Assembly (NCBI GenBank): GCA_030748575.1
Contig: JASMLR010000001.1
Span: 262,568-326,567 of the forward strand
DNA from: Phycisphaerales bacterium
GTDB taxonomy: Bacteria; Planctomycetota; Phycisphaerae; Phycisphaerales; SM1A02
Length of the DNA stretch: 64,000 nucleotides
Reading direction: 5' to 3'
The notes under the pieces were generated by a model. That model did not search any database. It was given only the letters and a program-made list of their open reading frames with translations, and had not been told where the DNA came from. The first letter of the stretch is position 1; the number at the start of each line of letters is the position of its first letter. This document shows positions 43,324 to 52,007 of this stretch, piece by piece. A program made the position numbers and the translations under genes.

Positions 43324-44655
43324 TCACTCGGCGTGAAGCGATCGAACGTCCTGGCCGGTCGGTGACTGGAAAACGGCCAGCCCGAACTCGGGTACAGCGG
43401 CCAGCAGGTGGTCGAAGATGTCCGCCTGAATCTGTTCGTACGGCACCCACCGGTTGTCGTTGGTGAAGACGTAGATCTGGATCGGCAGCCCGGTGGGGCC
43501 CGGCTCGAGGTGCCGGATCAGGAAGGTGAATCCATCGCCGGTGTGGATCTTCGAGTGCTGCCGAAGGTAGGCCTCCATGTAGGCCCGGAAGACGCCCACA
43601 TTCGTCTGCTGCCGGCCATTGATCTGTTCGCTCGTATCGACGTTGTTGTTCTGGTTCCACGCGTCGATGTCAGCGATTCTCGCGTCCAGATCTTTCGCCA
43701 GTACCGTGAACTTCCGGAAGCGTTCCAGATCATTGCGATCGATGAATCGAATGGTCCCGGTATCGATGGAGATGGACCGCTTGATCCGCCGCCCACCGGA
43801 CTCGGACATGGCCCGCCAGTTTGTGAACGGATTGGAGACCAGATCGTAGGCAGGCACGAGCGACACCGTCTTGTCAAAGGCGCGGACCCGAATCGTCGTC
43901 AGTGTGATTTCTTCAACGTCTCCGTCGACGTCCTTCGAGGGAATGGTGATCCAGTCACCCACCCGAACCATGTCATTGGCGCTGACCTGAATCCCCGCCA
44001 CCAGGCCGAGAATGGAGTCCTTGAAGATCAGCATCATGACGGCTGCGAGGGCGCCCACGCCGGACAGGAACCACATAGGGGACTTGTCGAAGATCACGCT
44101 CAACGCCAAAACGATGGCGATGAACGTCGCAATGATCTTCCCGGCCTGTGAGAGGCCTGTCGCGGGCACCGTGCCGTCAAAACCGGAGTGGAGAATGGCG
44201 GCTTCCCCGATCTCGAGCACACCGAAGGTGAACAGCAGCAGTACCCAGAGGACATACAGTTCCAGCAGGGGCCGCAACCACCAGTCAACGCCATAGTCCT
44301 GAAAGGCGGGCAGGGCGAACGCGAGGATCGCGATCGGGACGAGTTGCGAGAGCCGGAGCAGCACCTTCTGGTCGATGACCGCTTTGGCCCACGCGCTGTT
44401 GCTGTGCCGGAACGGGTGATGTGCAATCCCCCGGATGAACGCCTTCCCGATCAGATTGGCCAGAATGCAGATGACCAGAACGGCCACGATGGCGATTGCG
44501 GCCGCGACGAGTTCCGCGCCCGTTTCACCCAGCCCCCAGCCGGCAGCCGTCTCCTGCAGCCATTCAACCGCACCGCGGACCGCATCGCTGGCGGCAGTCT
44601 CACCAATGAGCCCCTGCGTTGCGGAGGTGGATGCGGTGGGAGGGGGGGCGGCCAT
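43324..44655 (-). CDS. MscS-family mechanosensitive channel (YbdG-like)
   Basis: A 443-residue inner-membrane channel that would open under membrane tension. Five membrane segments are visible (about 49-70, 98-115, 126-145, 170-188 and the pore helix near 193-220, GALAAVMMLIFKDSILGLVAG). The beta domain follows (VRVGDWITIPSKDVDGDVEEITLTTIRVR), then a large C-terminal cytoplasmic region. The size and the FDKTVSLVPAYDLVSNPFTNW segment resemble the YbdG/MscM group. The start at 44655 has a TAGCCT box six bases upstream. Confidence 0.88.
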   Translation of the reverse strand: MAAPPPTASTSATQGLIGETAASDAVRGAVEWLQETAAGWGLGETGAELVAAAIAIVAVLVICILANLIGKAFIRGIAHHPFRHSNSAWAKAVIDQKVLLRLSQLVPIAILAFALPAFQDYGVDWWLRPLLELYVLWVLLLFTFGVLEIGEAAILHSGFDGTVPATGLSQAGKIIATFIAIVLALSVIFDKSPMWFLSGVGALAAVMMLIFKDSILGLVAGIQVSANDMVRVGDWITIPSKDVDGDVEEITLTTIRVRAFDKTVSLVPAYDLVSNPFTNWRAMSESGGRRIKRSISIDTGTIRFIDRNDLERFRKFTVLAKDLDARIADIDAWNQNNNVDTSEQINGRQQTNVGVFRAYMEAYLRQHSKIHTGDGFTFLIRHLEPGPTGLPIQIYVFTNDNRWVPYEQIQADIFDHLLAAVPEFGLAVFQSPTGQDVRSLHAE

Positions 44656-44661
44656 GCGGGC

Positions 44662-44667
44662 AGGCTA
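44662..44667 (-). promoter_or_regulatory. Leaderless-type -10 box (TAGCCT) of the MscS gene
   Basis: Minus strand TAGCCT, six bases (GCCCGC), then the ATG at 44655. Confidence 0.4.
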
Positions 44668-44685
44668 GCAGCCCGGGAACGAGAC

Positions 44686-44717
44686 GGCGGGCGCCCGACC
44701 GAGGTCGGACGCCCGCC
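44686..44717 (-). terminator. Hairpin terminator after the tricorn transcript
   Basis: Arms 44705-44717 and 44686-44698 form a 13-bp stem with a 6-base loop. The stem is complete, through one G-U pair, only as minus-strand RNA, which orients it towards the MscS gene. GTCTCGTTCCC follows without a true T-run. The stretch 44718-44899 shows no gene. Confidence 0.55.
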
Positions 44718-44899
44718 GGCGAAGTCGTCGCCGAGGGCAATCAGCCCGTGCAGTTCGTGCCGTCTACTTCGGTCGTGAGCGATCAGGAGAACCCCGGGCA
44801 GCAGCCGCCGATCGATCGGCCTTCGCCGGAGCGTTCGTTGCCCCAAGCTCGGAACGCTGGGGCGTCAAGGTCCAAAGCAGAGCATGGCCGTACCGCTTT

Positions 44900-44986
44900 C
44901 TAGGTGGCGTTGCCCTGGTCGCGAAGCACGCGCCACACGAGCAGGCCGACCGCGATCATGCCGACCGTGACGATGGCGGCGGTCAT
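44900..44986 (-). CDS. 28-residue single-helix membrane peptide
   Basis: This ORF is too short for usual gene callers. Its ATG (44986-44984) overlaps the tricorn protease TGA by four bases (ATGA), the same coupling used by genuine operon genes here. The peptide is MTAAIVTVGMIAVGLLVW followed by a charged tail (RVLRDQGNAT): one clear membrane helix with positive charge on the C-terminal side. A terminator hairpin follows 180 bases later. It could be a small regulator or stabiliser of a membrane-linked process. Nothing beyond position, coupling and helix supports it, and chance is possible. Confidence 0.4.
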   Translation of the reverse strand: MTAAIVTVGMIAVGLLVWRVLRDQGNAT

Positions 44987-47900
44987 GTGGCCGGCCTCGG
45001 ATGCACGGCGGGCGGCGTATCGGGCAGTTGCTGCAGCAGCGTCTGGACGGCTGTCTCCAACTGCTTGTCACGACCATCGACCTCGTCCGCGGGCATACGC
45101 TCGACCCGGATGTCGGGAATGGCGCCACGGCTCTCCATGTCCGTGCCATCTTGCAGGTACCACCCTCGGAACGGCTGGCGGACCCGGGAACCGTCGATGA
45201 GTTTGAAGGCGCCGGTGGAGATGACGCCGCCGAAGGTCTCTTCGCCAACAAGCGTTCCGCGGCCGGTTGACTTGATTGCGTGGCTGAAGATCTCGGCGTT
45301 GCTGAAGGAGTTCTCGTTGCACAGCACCACGATGGGACGCTGGTAGGCGTACAGCAGCCGACGATCCCGGGGATATGTGTCTGGCTTGATGTCCTCGGGC
45401 TTGGCGCCGCGGGGAATCGTGTAGGCATGCGCTGGCGCCGTCAGGCTTGCGAGCAGAATGTCGGTCGTATAGCCGCCTCCGTTGTCCCGGACGTCAATGA
45501 TGAGCCCGTCCTTGCCGTGCGCAGCGGCGTACAGGTCATGCTCAAACTGGTGCACGCTGGGCATGTTCATGCCGCGAATGTGCAGGTAGCCAATCCTGTC
45601 ATCGCTTGCCTGATCCACCGCCTCGCGGCGGGCCTCGATCTCGGCTGCGCGGGCCAGGCCGGTCCACCTGCCGTACGACATGGGAACCAGCAGGACCGTG
45701 CGCATCGCGCCGTCCTCACCGCGCACATCGATGAGCGTCTCCGTGTTGGCCGTGTCTTCCATGGCGGCTCTGAGGTCCCGAACGGTGCCGTCCTGCAGCA
45801 GCGGGCGGTCCGCAATGGCAACAACAACGTCGCCGACCACCAGCCCGCCCTCATCGACATCGGCGGGGCCATCCTGCAGCACGTCGGTGACGAGGTATCC
45901 GTCCTCGACGGGTACGGTGTCGATGCCGAGATGTCCGATGCCCGCCCGTGGGCCGCGATGCTCAAATCCGCCGTAGATGCCCGTGTGCGAACCGTTCACC
46001 TCGCCAAGGAGGAGATCGACGACCCGGTTGAATGCCTGGGTCGTTCGCGTCTGCGCGGCGAGGTCCTCATACCGGGCCGAGATGGCGTCCCAGTCAAGCC
46101 CCTTCAAGGTGGGGTGATAGAAGGTCCGGCCAAACGTGCGGGCCGTCTCCTGAAACTTCTGCCGCTGCTCGGACGCCACGTCGATGCGGGCGTCCGCGTC
46201 GATGGGCCAGGACTTCGTCTTGCCGCCGCCCGAGGGGGCGTGTTTGGCGGTGCTGCCTCCGACGAACGTGATGGTTGACCCGGTCCGATTGCCGCGGACA
46301 TTTGCGACGCTGCCCGAGGTGATCTTCGTGCGTTCCTTGCCGCGGTGGTCGACCGTCCAGAGGCCGGAGTCTTCCCCGACGGTGCCTGAGAACACGATGG
46401 CGTCTCCGCCCGGAGTGAGATACAGATCGTCTTCGGCGCCCTCGAGGGAGACGACTCTCCGGGTGCGTTTCCACGCGCTGTCTGCGTCGGGAAACGTCAA
46501 CACTTCGGCGTCGTCTTCGTCCGCTTGTGCGGTGTCGGCTTCGGCCTTCTCCGGGTCGTCGGCCTCATCTTCAGGGTGATCGAACGTGACGATCGGGAGG
46601 ATTTTCCGCTTGCCAGCCTGCTTGGCGGCGTCCTTGACGTACGCGTCGAACTCATAGTCGGTCATGTCTTCCAGCGCCGGGTCGAGGGCGATCGCCCAGA
46701 CGTCGTAGTCCCAGTTGTCACCGATTCGGTTCCGGTCACTGAGAAACACGAGCATCTTGCCGTCGGCCGTCAGCCTTGGGGCTCGATCAATGTCGGGATG
46801 GCGTGTGAGGTTGACCGCCTCATCCGGGGCCTGCACGTCCATGAGCCAGATGTCGGTGTTGAAGTCGACGTCGCTGACCGAGTACACGATGTGCCGCGAG
46901 TCATCGGCCCAGCGCACTTCCGCCGGATCCCAACTCTCCAGCAGGAGCGTGTCTTCACCTGTTGCGAGATCACGCAATCGGAGGTCACCATTGCCCTGCT
47001 GATAGAGCAGGGATCGTCCATCGGGAGACGGCATGGGCCGCGATGCGGCGGGGCCGTCGATGACCGGCGCGAGTTCAAACCGGAGCGAGCCTGCCCAACG
47101 CGCCCCCGACTCATTCTTTGCGTCCGACTCGTCTTCGTCCGCGTCCTCCTCGTCGGCTTCGGCGTCCTCCGGGTCGGGCTGCGCGTCCTCCTCCTCCGAT
47201 TCGTCGTCCATGGGATCGGCAGGTGGAGTGTCCGATTCCGCGTTGGCGTCCGCGGTGTCCTCCGCCTCGTCCTCGTCCGTCTGGTCAGGCTGCTCGGGCT
47301 GCTCGGGCTTGAGGTCATCGCGGGTCATCGACACGGTCGCTTCCCAGATACCTTCATCTCCACCTTCGTCGCTGGTGAAGTACAGTCGCGTGCCGTCCGG
47401 AGACCAGGCAATCTGGCCCTCACGGGCGTGGCCGCGGGTCACGCGGCGGGTGGGATGATCTTCCTGCACGTCCCGGACCAGGACTTCTCCGCGGGCGACC
47501 ACCGCAACGGCGTCGCCGGAGGGGTGCATCGCCACTTCGGAGACCTTGTTGTCCAGCCGCTCGATGCGGCGGTCAAGCGTGGACAGGTCGCCGCCGCCGG
47601 GGCCGAGCGTCACGGGCGTTGCATGGGCGTGCGGGTCCGTGAGGTCCAGGGTGTGCAGGGTGTCCCAGAGGACGAAGGCCGCCCGCGAGCCGTCGCGGGC
47701 GGCAGCGAGGTCACGCGCGCCGTGACCGATCGTTGCGTCCTGGCCGGTCGTGAACTGGGTTCGATTGACCGCTGAACCATCGGCGCCGGTGATCCAGACA
47801 TCGTTCAGTCCGTCTCGCGACGTCAGCATGACCATGCTGCCATCGGGGAGGGGGAAGGCCTCGCCTTCGTTGGCGTCGGTTGAGGCCCGCTCGGTGAACG

Positions 47901-48483
47901 CGCCGGAGTGCTGATCGACCGCCCACACATCGCGGTTGCCGCTGCCGCGATAGGCGGGCCGCTCCCACGGGGCGTACCCGCGGCTGAAGGTGAGCGTCCC
48001 GTCGCCGCTCAGGCGAGGCCAGCGACCGAATGCGTCGGTGAGTCGCTGTACCGGCCCTCCATCTCGCGGCGCCTGATACATGTGCGGAGCGCGGTAGATC
48101 TCGGGCTCCCGATAGGAGTGGAACAGCACGGCATCGCCGTCGGGCGTGACATCTGAGAGGGCTTCCCAGCGGTCCGATGTGGTGATGCGGAGGACCGGGC
48201 CTGCGGCGGTGAGCGCGCCGTTGTGCATGCGTACGGGCAGGCTGTAGATGTTTCTCGTCCCGTCCCGGTCGGACTCAAACGCAATCCAACTCCCGTCCGG
48301 CGCGAACGCTGAGCGGAGTTCGCTGGCCGGGTGGCTGGTGAGCCGCGTCGGCGTGCCGCCGGCGGCGGGCACGGACCAGAGATCGCCGCGATCGGAGTAC
48401 ACGATGTGCGATCCGGTTGGCGAGAGGCTGGGGTGCTGCGGAAAGGTCGAAGCCGTGGTTGCGAGGATGATCGAGGCGAGCAT
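44983..48483 (-). CDS. Tricorn-type protease with S41 catalytic domain
   Basis: A 1166-residue homologue of the tricorn protease. The N-terminal half has TolB/WD40-like propeller repeats (HPSLSPTGSHIVYSDRGDLW, FAPDGSWIAFESDRDG, AWSPDGTRLYFTSD). A PDZ domain follows (GPADVDEGGLVVGDVVVAI), then an S41 peptidase domain with DGLIIDVRDNGGG and NENSFSNAEIF, where Ser1061 is the expected nucleophile. A stretch of about 70 very acidic residues (about 388-459) is inserted in the propeller region. The N-terminus MLASIILATTAS is weakly signal-like, so export is uncertain. GGAGG lies 12-13 bases before ATG 48483. A 28-residue peptide gene overlaps its stop. Confidence 0.88.
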   Translation of the reverse strand: MLASIILATTASTFPQHPSLSPTGSHIVYSDRGDLWSVPAAGGTPTRLTSHPASELRSAFAPDGSWIAFESDRDGTRNIYSLPVRMHNGALTAAGPVLRITTSDRWEALSDVTPDGDAVLFHSYREPEIYRAPHMYQAPRDGGPVQRLTDAFGRWPRLSGDGTLTFSRGYAPWERPAYRGSGNRDVWAVDQHSGAFTERASTDANEGEAFPLPDGSMVMLTSRDGLNDVWITGADGSAVNRTQFTTGQDATIGHGARDLAAARDGSRAAFVLWDTLHTLDLTDPHAHATPVTLGPGGGDLSTLDRRIERLDNKVSEVAMHPSGDAVAVVARGEVLVRDVQEDHPTRRVTRGHAREGQIAWSPDGTRLYFTSDEGGDEGIWEATVSMTRDDLKPEQPEQPDQTDEDEAEDTADANAESDTPPADPMDDESEEEDAQPDPEDAEADEEDADEDESDAKNESGARWAGSLRFELAPVIDGPAASRPMPSPDGRSLLYQQGNGDLRLRDLATGEDTLLLESWDPAEVRWADDSRHIVYSVSDVDFNTDIWLMDVQAPDEAVNLTRHPDIDRAPRLTADGKMLVFLSDRNRIGDNWDYDVWAIALDPALEDMTDYEFDAYVKDAAKQAGKRKILPIVTFDHPEDEADDPEKAEADTAQADEDDAEVLTFPDADSAWKRTRRVVSLEGAEDDLYLTPGGDAIVFSGTVGEDSGLWTVDHRGKERTKITSGSVANVRGNRTGSTITFVGGSTAKHAPSGGGKTKSWPIDADARIDVASEQRQKFQETARTFGRTFYHPTLKGLDWDAISARYEDLAAQTRTTQAFNRVVDLLLGEVNGSHTGIYGGFEHRGPRAGIGHLGIDTVPVEDGYLVTDVLQDGPADVDEGGLVVGDVVVAIADRPLLQDGTVRDLRAAMEDTANTETLIDVRGEDGAMRTVLLVPMSYGRWTGLARAAEIEARREAVDQASDDRIGYLHIRGMNMPSVHQFEHDLYAAAHGKDGLIIDVRDNGGGYTTDILLASLTAPAHAYTIPRGAKPEDIKPDTYPRDRRLLYAYQRPIVVLCNENSFSNAEIFSHAIKSTGRGTLVGEETFGGVISTGAFKLIDGSRVRQPFRGWYLQDGTDMESRGAIPDIRVERMPADEVDGRDKQLETAVQTLLQQLPDTPPAVHPRPAT

Positions 48484-48831
48484 GATGGGGCTGTTTCCTC
48501 CAGTGGATGTGACGCGAGCCTCGCACCATAGGCCAGAGGCGGGCCCGCGGGGCGTCATCCGACGTAGCCAGGGCGGGGGGACCGTGGCTGACGGCGGCGT
48601 GGCAGGCCCTCCGCGGCCCCGGGGCGGGCCAGGGGACTCATCATGTTGTCAATGGGGAGGTTGCGATGGGCGCCATCCGGCACATCCGGGCAGGATCACT
48701 GGACCCGGGTGTGCTATTCTGACCCATCTGTCGCTTGCTGCTCATTCCTGCCGCCCGGGGAGCCGATCTGAGTAGCCTGAAGTGAGGCCCTTTCGACATC
48801 CATTCCCCTCTTAGATCAGGACCACGCTCCC
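48484..48831 (+). promoter_or_regulatory. Intergenic region with extended -10 promoter
   Basis: This 348-base divergent gap has no gene. TGCTATTCT at 48712-48720 is an extended -10 (TG-n-TATTCT) facing the epimerase; no good -35 accompanies it. The leader would be about 105 bases, with AGGA 12 bases before ATG 48832. I see no clear tricorn promoter beyond its GGAGG ribosome site. Confidence 0.3.
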
Positions 48832-49824
48832 ATGTCCAAGAAGACCATTCTCGTCGCCGGCGGCGGCGGTTTCATCGGCGGCCATCTCGTTCAGGAGTTC
48901 CTTGAGCAGGGGCACGATGTTCGAAGTGTGGACATCAAGCCCTACGACGAGTGGTATCAGGTTCATGATGCTGCGGACAACGTCATCGCGGATCTGCAGG
49001 AGAAGGACGCCTGTTACGCCGCCTGCGACGGCATGAACGAGGTGTATCAACTCGCCGCCGACATGGGTGGCATGGGCTTTATCGAGAACAACAAGGCGCT
49101 GTGCATGCTCTCGGTGCTCATCAACACGCACATGACCCTCGCCGCCCGTGACTGCGGCAGCGACAAGTACTTCTACAGTTCGTCCGCGTGCGTCTACAAC
49201 GCCGACAAGCAGAAGTGCGAGGACGTGGTGCCGCTCAGAGAGGAAGACGCGTATCCGGCCATGCCGGAAGATGGCTACGGCTGGGAGAAGTTGTTCTCGG
49301 AGCGCATGTGCCGGCACTTCCGCGAGGACTTCGGCATGTATTGCCGCGTTGCGCGGTTCCACAACGTCTACGGTCCCGAGGGCACGTGGGAGGGTGGCCG
49401 GGAGAAGGCGCCGGCGGCCATCTGCCGCAAGGTCATCCACGCCAAGCACACCGGTGATCACACCATTGAGATCTGGGGCGATGGCCACCAGACGCGGTCC
49501 TTCATGTACATCGATGATTGCATCAAGGGCATCCAGGACATCACCAACAGCGACATTCTCGAGCCGATCAACCTCGGCAGCGATGAACTCACGACCATCA
49601 ACGGCCTGGTGGACATGGTTGAGGACATTGCCGGCATCACGTTGGAGCGGACCCACAAACTGGACGCCCCCAAGGGCGTCAACGGTCGCAACAGCGACAA
49701 CACGATGATCCAGGAACGCCTCGGCTGGGCCCCTGGCATCAAGTTGCGTGATGGCATGGAGAAGACCTACAACTGGATCGAGGCCGAGTACCTCGCCAAG
49801 TACGGTTCCAAGACCCACGCCTGA
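48832..49824 (+). CDS. NAD-dependent sugar epimerase, GDP-mannose 3,5-epimerase-like
   Basis: A 330-residue extended short-chain dehydrogenase acting on a nucleotide sugar. The NAD motif GGGGFIGG is at 10-17. MGGMGFIENN (78-87) is a hallmark of GDP-mannose 3,5-epimerases, as are SSSACVY (116-122) and the catalytic YGWEK with Tyr149 and Lys153. In plants this enzyme makes GDP-L-galactose. In bacteria the product probably enters a surface polysaccharide. It heads the glycan cluster and is followed after 30 bases by a glycosyltransferase. Confidence 0.85.
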   Translation: MSKKTILVAGGGGFIGGHLVQEFLEQGHDVRSVDIKPYDEWYQVHDAADNVIADLQEKDACYAACDGMNEVYQLAADMGGMGFIENNKALCMLSVLINTHMTLAARDCGSDKYFYSSSACVYNADKQKCEDVVPLREEDAYPAMPEDGYGWEKLFSERMCRHFREDFGMYCRVARFHNVYGPEGTWEGGREKAPAAICRKVIHAKHTGDHTIEIWGDGHQTRSFMYIDDCIKGIQDITNSDILEPINLGSDELTTINGLVDMVEDIAGITLERTHKLDAPKGVNGRNSDNTMIQERLGWAPGIKLRDGMEKTYNWIEAEYLAKYGSKTHA

Positions 49825-49854
49825 TCGTTCGATCGTCACCACGCAGGCGCCGTT

Positions 49855-51090
49855 ATGAGTACCCCACCCGCCACACGCGGCACCATTCTGCTGCTCACGC
49901 AGGTCTACGTGCCGGACCCGGCAAGTGTCGGGCAGCACCTGCACGATGCGGCCGCGGAACTTGTGAATCGCGGCCACCGTGTGGTCGTGTACGCCGCGAG
50001 CAGAGGCTATGACGATCCGAGCCGCAAGTATCCGCTTCGGGAAACGCGGGATGGGGTGGAGATCCGCCGGCTGCCGCTCTCGAGTTTCGGCAAGAAGTCG
50101 ATTCCACTCCGGGTGCTTGGCGGCCTGCTTCTGATGCTGCAGCAGATGGTTCGGGGGATGTTTGTTGCGAGGGTCGACCGCATCATTGTGAGTACGTCGC
50201 CGCCCATGTGCCCGATCGCAGCGCTGGTGATCTCCTGGCTGCGATGGAAGCCGATCATCTACTGGGTGATGGATCTGAATCCGGATCAGGTGATCGAACT
50301 GGGCAAAGTCAAGGAAGGCTCGGTGCCGGCGCGTGCGATGGATTGGCTTAATCGACGCATTCTGGGCAGGGCTCGCCGCGTCGTCGCGCTCGACCGATTC
50401 ATGGCGGAGCGTCTGCAGAAGAAGCGGGATGTTGCCGGCAAGACGGCTGTCATGCCGCCCTGGCCCCACGATGACCACATGGAAATGATCAGCCACGAAG
50501 ACAATCCGTGGCGGGCCGACAACGTCGAAGGCAACACCTTCGTCGTCATGTACAGCGGCAACCATGGGTTTTCCACGCCCGTGAAGACAGTGCTGGATGC
50601 GGCCCTCCGCATGCAGGACGATCAGGGCATGGAGTTTCTCTTTATCGGGGGAGGCGTCGGCAAGAAGGTTGTTGACGACACGATTGCATCGGCGCGGCCA
50701 AGCAACATCCGATCGCTGCCGTACCAGCCGTTTGAGACGCTTCGCTACTCGTTGAGTGCGGCGGATGTACATCTGGTATCGGTAGGCGACGACGTGGTCG
50801 GCGTCGTTCACCCGTGCAAGATCTACGGCGCGATGGCGGTGGGGCGGCCCATTCTCCTGCTCGCCCCTGACCCGTGCCACGCATCGGACATCGTTCGGGA
50901 TAATCGCATCGGCTGGCACATTCCACATGGCGACGTGGACGGCGCTGAGCGAGTGCTTCGTGAGATCCGCCAGACGTCTCCGGAGGAACTTCGGAGCATG
51001 GGCGAGCGGGCTCAGGAGGCCATTCGCCGGGACTTCTCGAAGGCTGGATTGTGCGGTCGCTTCTGCGACGTGGTCGAAGAGCAGGCGTGA
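49855..51090 (+). CDS. GT4-type glycosyltransferase
   Basis: A 411-residue GT-B fold glycosyltransferase. The N-terminal acceptor domain begins ILLLTQVYVPDPASVGQHLH. It contains a membrane-associating stretch (RVLGGLLLMLQQMVRGMFVA). The C-terminal donor domain has VMYSGNHGFSTPVKTVLDAA, FLFIGGGVGKK and HPCKIYGAMAVGRPILLL, the last carrying the acidic/Lys-rich donor site of WcaI/WbuB-like enzymes. It probably adds a sugar to a lipid-linked oligosaccharide at the membrane. The formyltransferase starts inside its stop (GTGA). Confidence 0.88.
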   Translation: MSTPPATRGTILLLTQVYVPDPASVGQHLHDAAAELVNRGHRVVVYAASRGYDDPSRKYPLRETRDGVEIRRLPLSSFGKKSIPLRVLGGLLLMLQQMVRGMFVARVDRIIVSTSPPMCPIAALVISWLRWKPIIYWVMDLNPDQVIELGKVKEGSVPARAMDWLNRRILGRARRVVALDRFMAERLQKKRDVAGKTAVMPPWPHDDHMEMISHEDNPWRADNVEGNTFVVMYSGNHGFSTPVKTVLDAALRMQDDQGMEFLFIGGGVGKKVVDDTIASARPSNIRSLPYQPFETLRYSLSAADVHLVSVGDDVVGVVHPCKIYGAMAVGRPILLLAPDPCHASDIVRDNRIGWHIPHGDVDGAERVLREIRQTSPEELRSMGERAQEAIRRDFSKAGLCGRFCDVVEEQA

Positions 51091-51875
51091 GGAAGTACGT
51101 CTTCATTCAGAACGAGCCCTTCTATCTGCCGAAGGTGCTTGATAAGTACCTTCGCGAGTTTGCGGACTCGACGGCGGGCATCAACATTCAGTCGGTGGCC
51201 CAGGGGAAGCGGAGCGTTGTGGGCACCGCCATGGATCTCCTGAGGCTGTACGGCTTCGGCTATTTCCAGTGGAAGCTTCGGAAGTTCATCTGCAAGAAGA
51301 TCGCCGCCAAGGTGATGAACGAGTGGCTGGGGTCTACGCGCACCTGTCACAGCGTCAAGGCGGTCGCTCGAAAGTACGGCGTTCCAGTGACCGAAGCGGT
51401 GAATGTCAACAGCGAGGAGTTCCGCTCGCACCTTCGGGACGAGGGTGTCGAATTCATCGTGTCCATCAGCGGCACGCAGTTCTACGGAAAGAAACTTCGC
51501 GAGCAGACGCCCAAGGGCATCGTGAACTGTCACGGCGCTTTGCTGCCAAAGTACCGAGGCCTCATGCCCAGCTTCTGGACGCTTGCAAACGGTGAGACGG
51601 AGGGCGGAACAAGTGTGCACTTTGTCAACGAGAAGCTCGATGATGGCCCGATCATCGTGCAGAAGCGGTATCGCATCTGGCCGCACGACACGCTTGAGGG
51701 TGTCATGGCCCGCTCGAAGGACCTTGCGGCGGAGGCGATCATCGAGTGCGTGCGTCTGGTGGAGTCGGGAGACTTCACGACGATGCCCAACGACGAGGCT
51801 GACTCATCGGACTTCACGATGCCCACCCGGGCCGACCTGGCCCGCCTCCGCGCCGCCGGCCACCGCCTCCGCTAG
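51087..51875 (+). CDS. Formyltransferase-family protein (sugar N-formylation likely)
   Basis: A 262-residue member of the formyl-tetrahydrofolate-dependent transferases. The catalytic set is present: Asn147 and His149 in NCHGALLPKYRG and Asp185 in KLDDGPI, matching Asn106, His108 and Asp144 of Met-tRNA formyltransferase. It lacks that enzyme's C-terminal tRNA-binding domain, so a small substrate is likely. In a glycan cluster an amino sugar is the best guess (dTDP- or GDP-linked amino sugars are formylated elsewhere), but no aminotransferase gene is nearby. GTG 51087 overlaps the glycosyltransferase stop. Confidence 0.8.
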   Translation: MRKYVFIQNEPFYLPKVLDKYLREFADSTAGINIQSVAQGKRSVVGTAMDLLRLYGFGYFQWKLRKFICKKIAAKVMNEWLGSTRTCHSVKAVARKYGVPVTEAVNVNSEEFRSHLRDEGVEFIVSISGTQFYGKKLREQTPKGIVNCHGALLPKYRGLMPSFWTLANGETEGGTSVHFVNEKLDDGPIIVQKRYRIWPHDTLEGVMARSKDLAAEAIIECVRLVESGDFTTMPNDEADSSDFTMPTRADLARLRAAGHRLR

Positions 51876-51882
51876 CCCAACT

Positions 51883-51979
51883 GACCGCCGGTCACTTTAT
51901 GTGCCTGTCTTACAAGGGGTTAGAAAAGGCGGGGGTATGCAAGTTCTTGTCGGGGCTGGAGATAAAGTGACCGGCGGTC
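51883..51979. repeat. Inverted-repeat element with 18-bp perfect arms
   Basis: Arm GACCGCCGGTCACTTTAT (51883-51900) is repeated exactly in inverse at 51962-51979, with 61 bases between. Each arm also holds the short palindrome GACCGCCGGTC. The 97-bp block starts eight bases after the formyltransferase stop and ends just before the acyltransferase. No coding sequence fits inside. It looks like a miniature mobile or REP/RAYT-type element, or a structured intercistronic RNA. Confidence 0.85.
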
Positions 51980-52007
51980 GGTGGAGCTGCCGAGGAAGGG
52001 TGCAGTG

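Noticed and set aside
48811-50928. 705-codon open frame on the minus strand
   Set aside because: Antisense to the epimerase and glycosyltransferase, both with clear motifs. The His/Asp/Val-rich translation is a mirror of codon bias.
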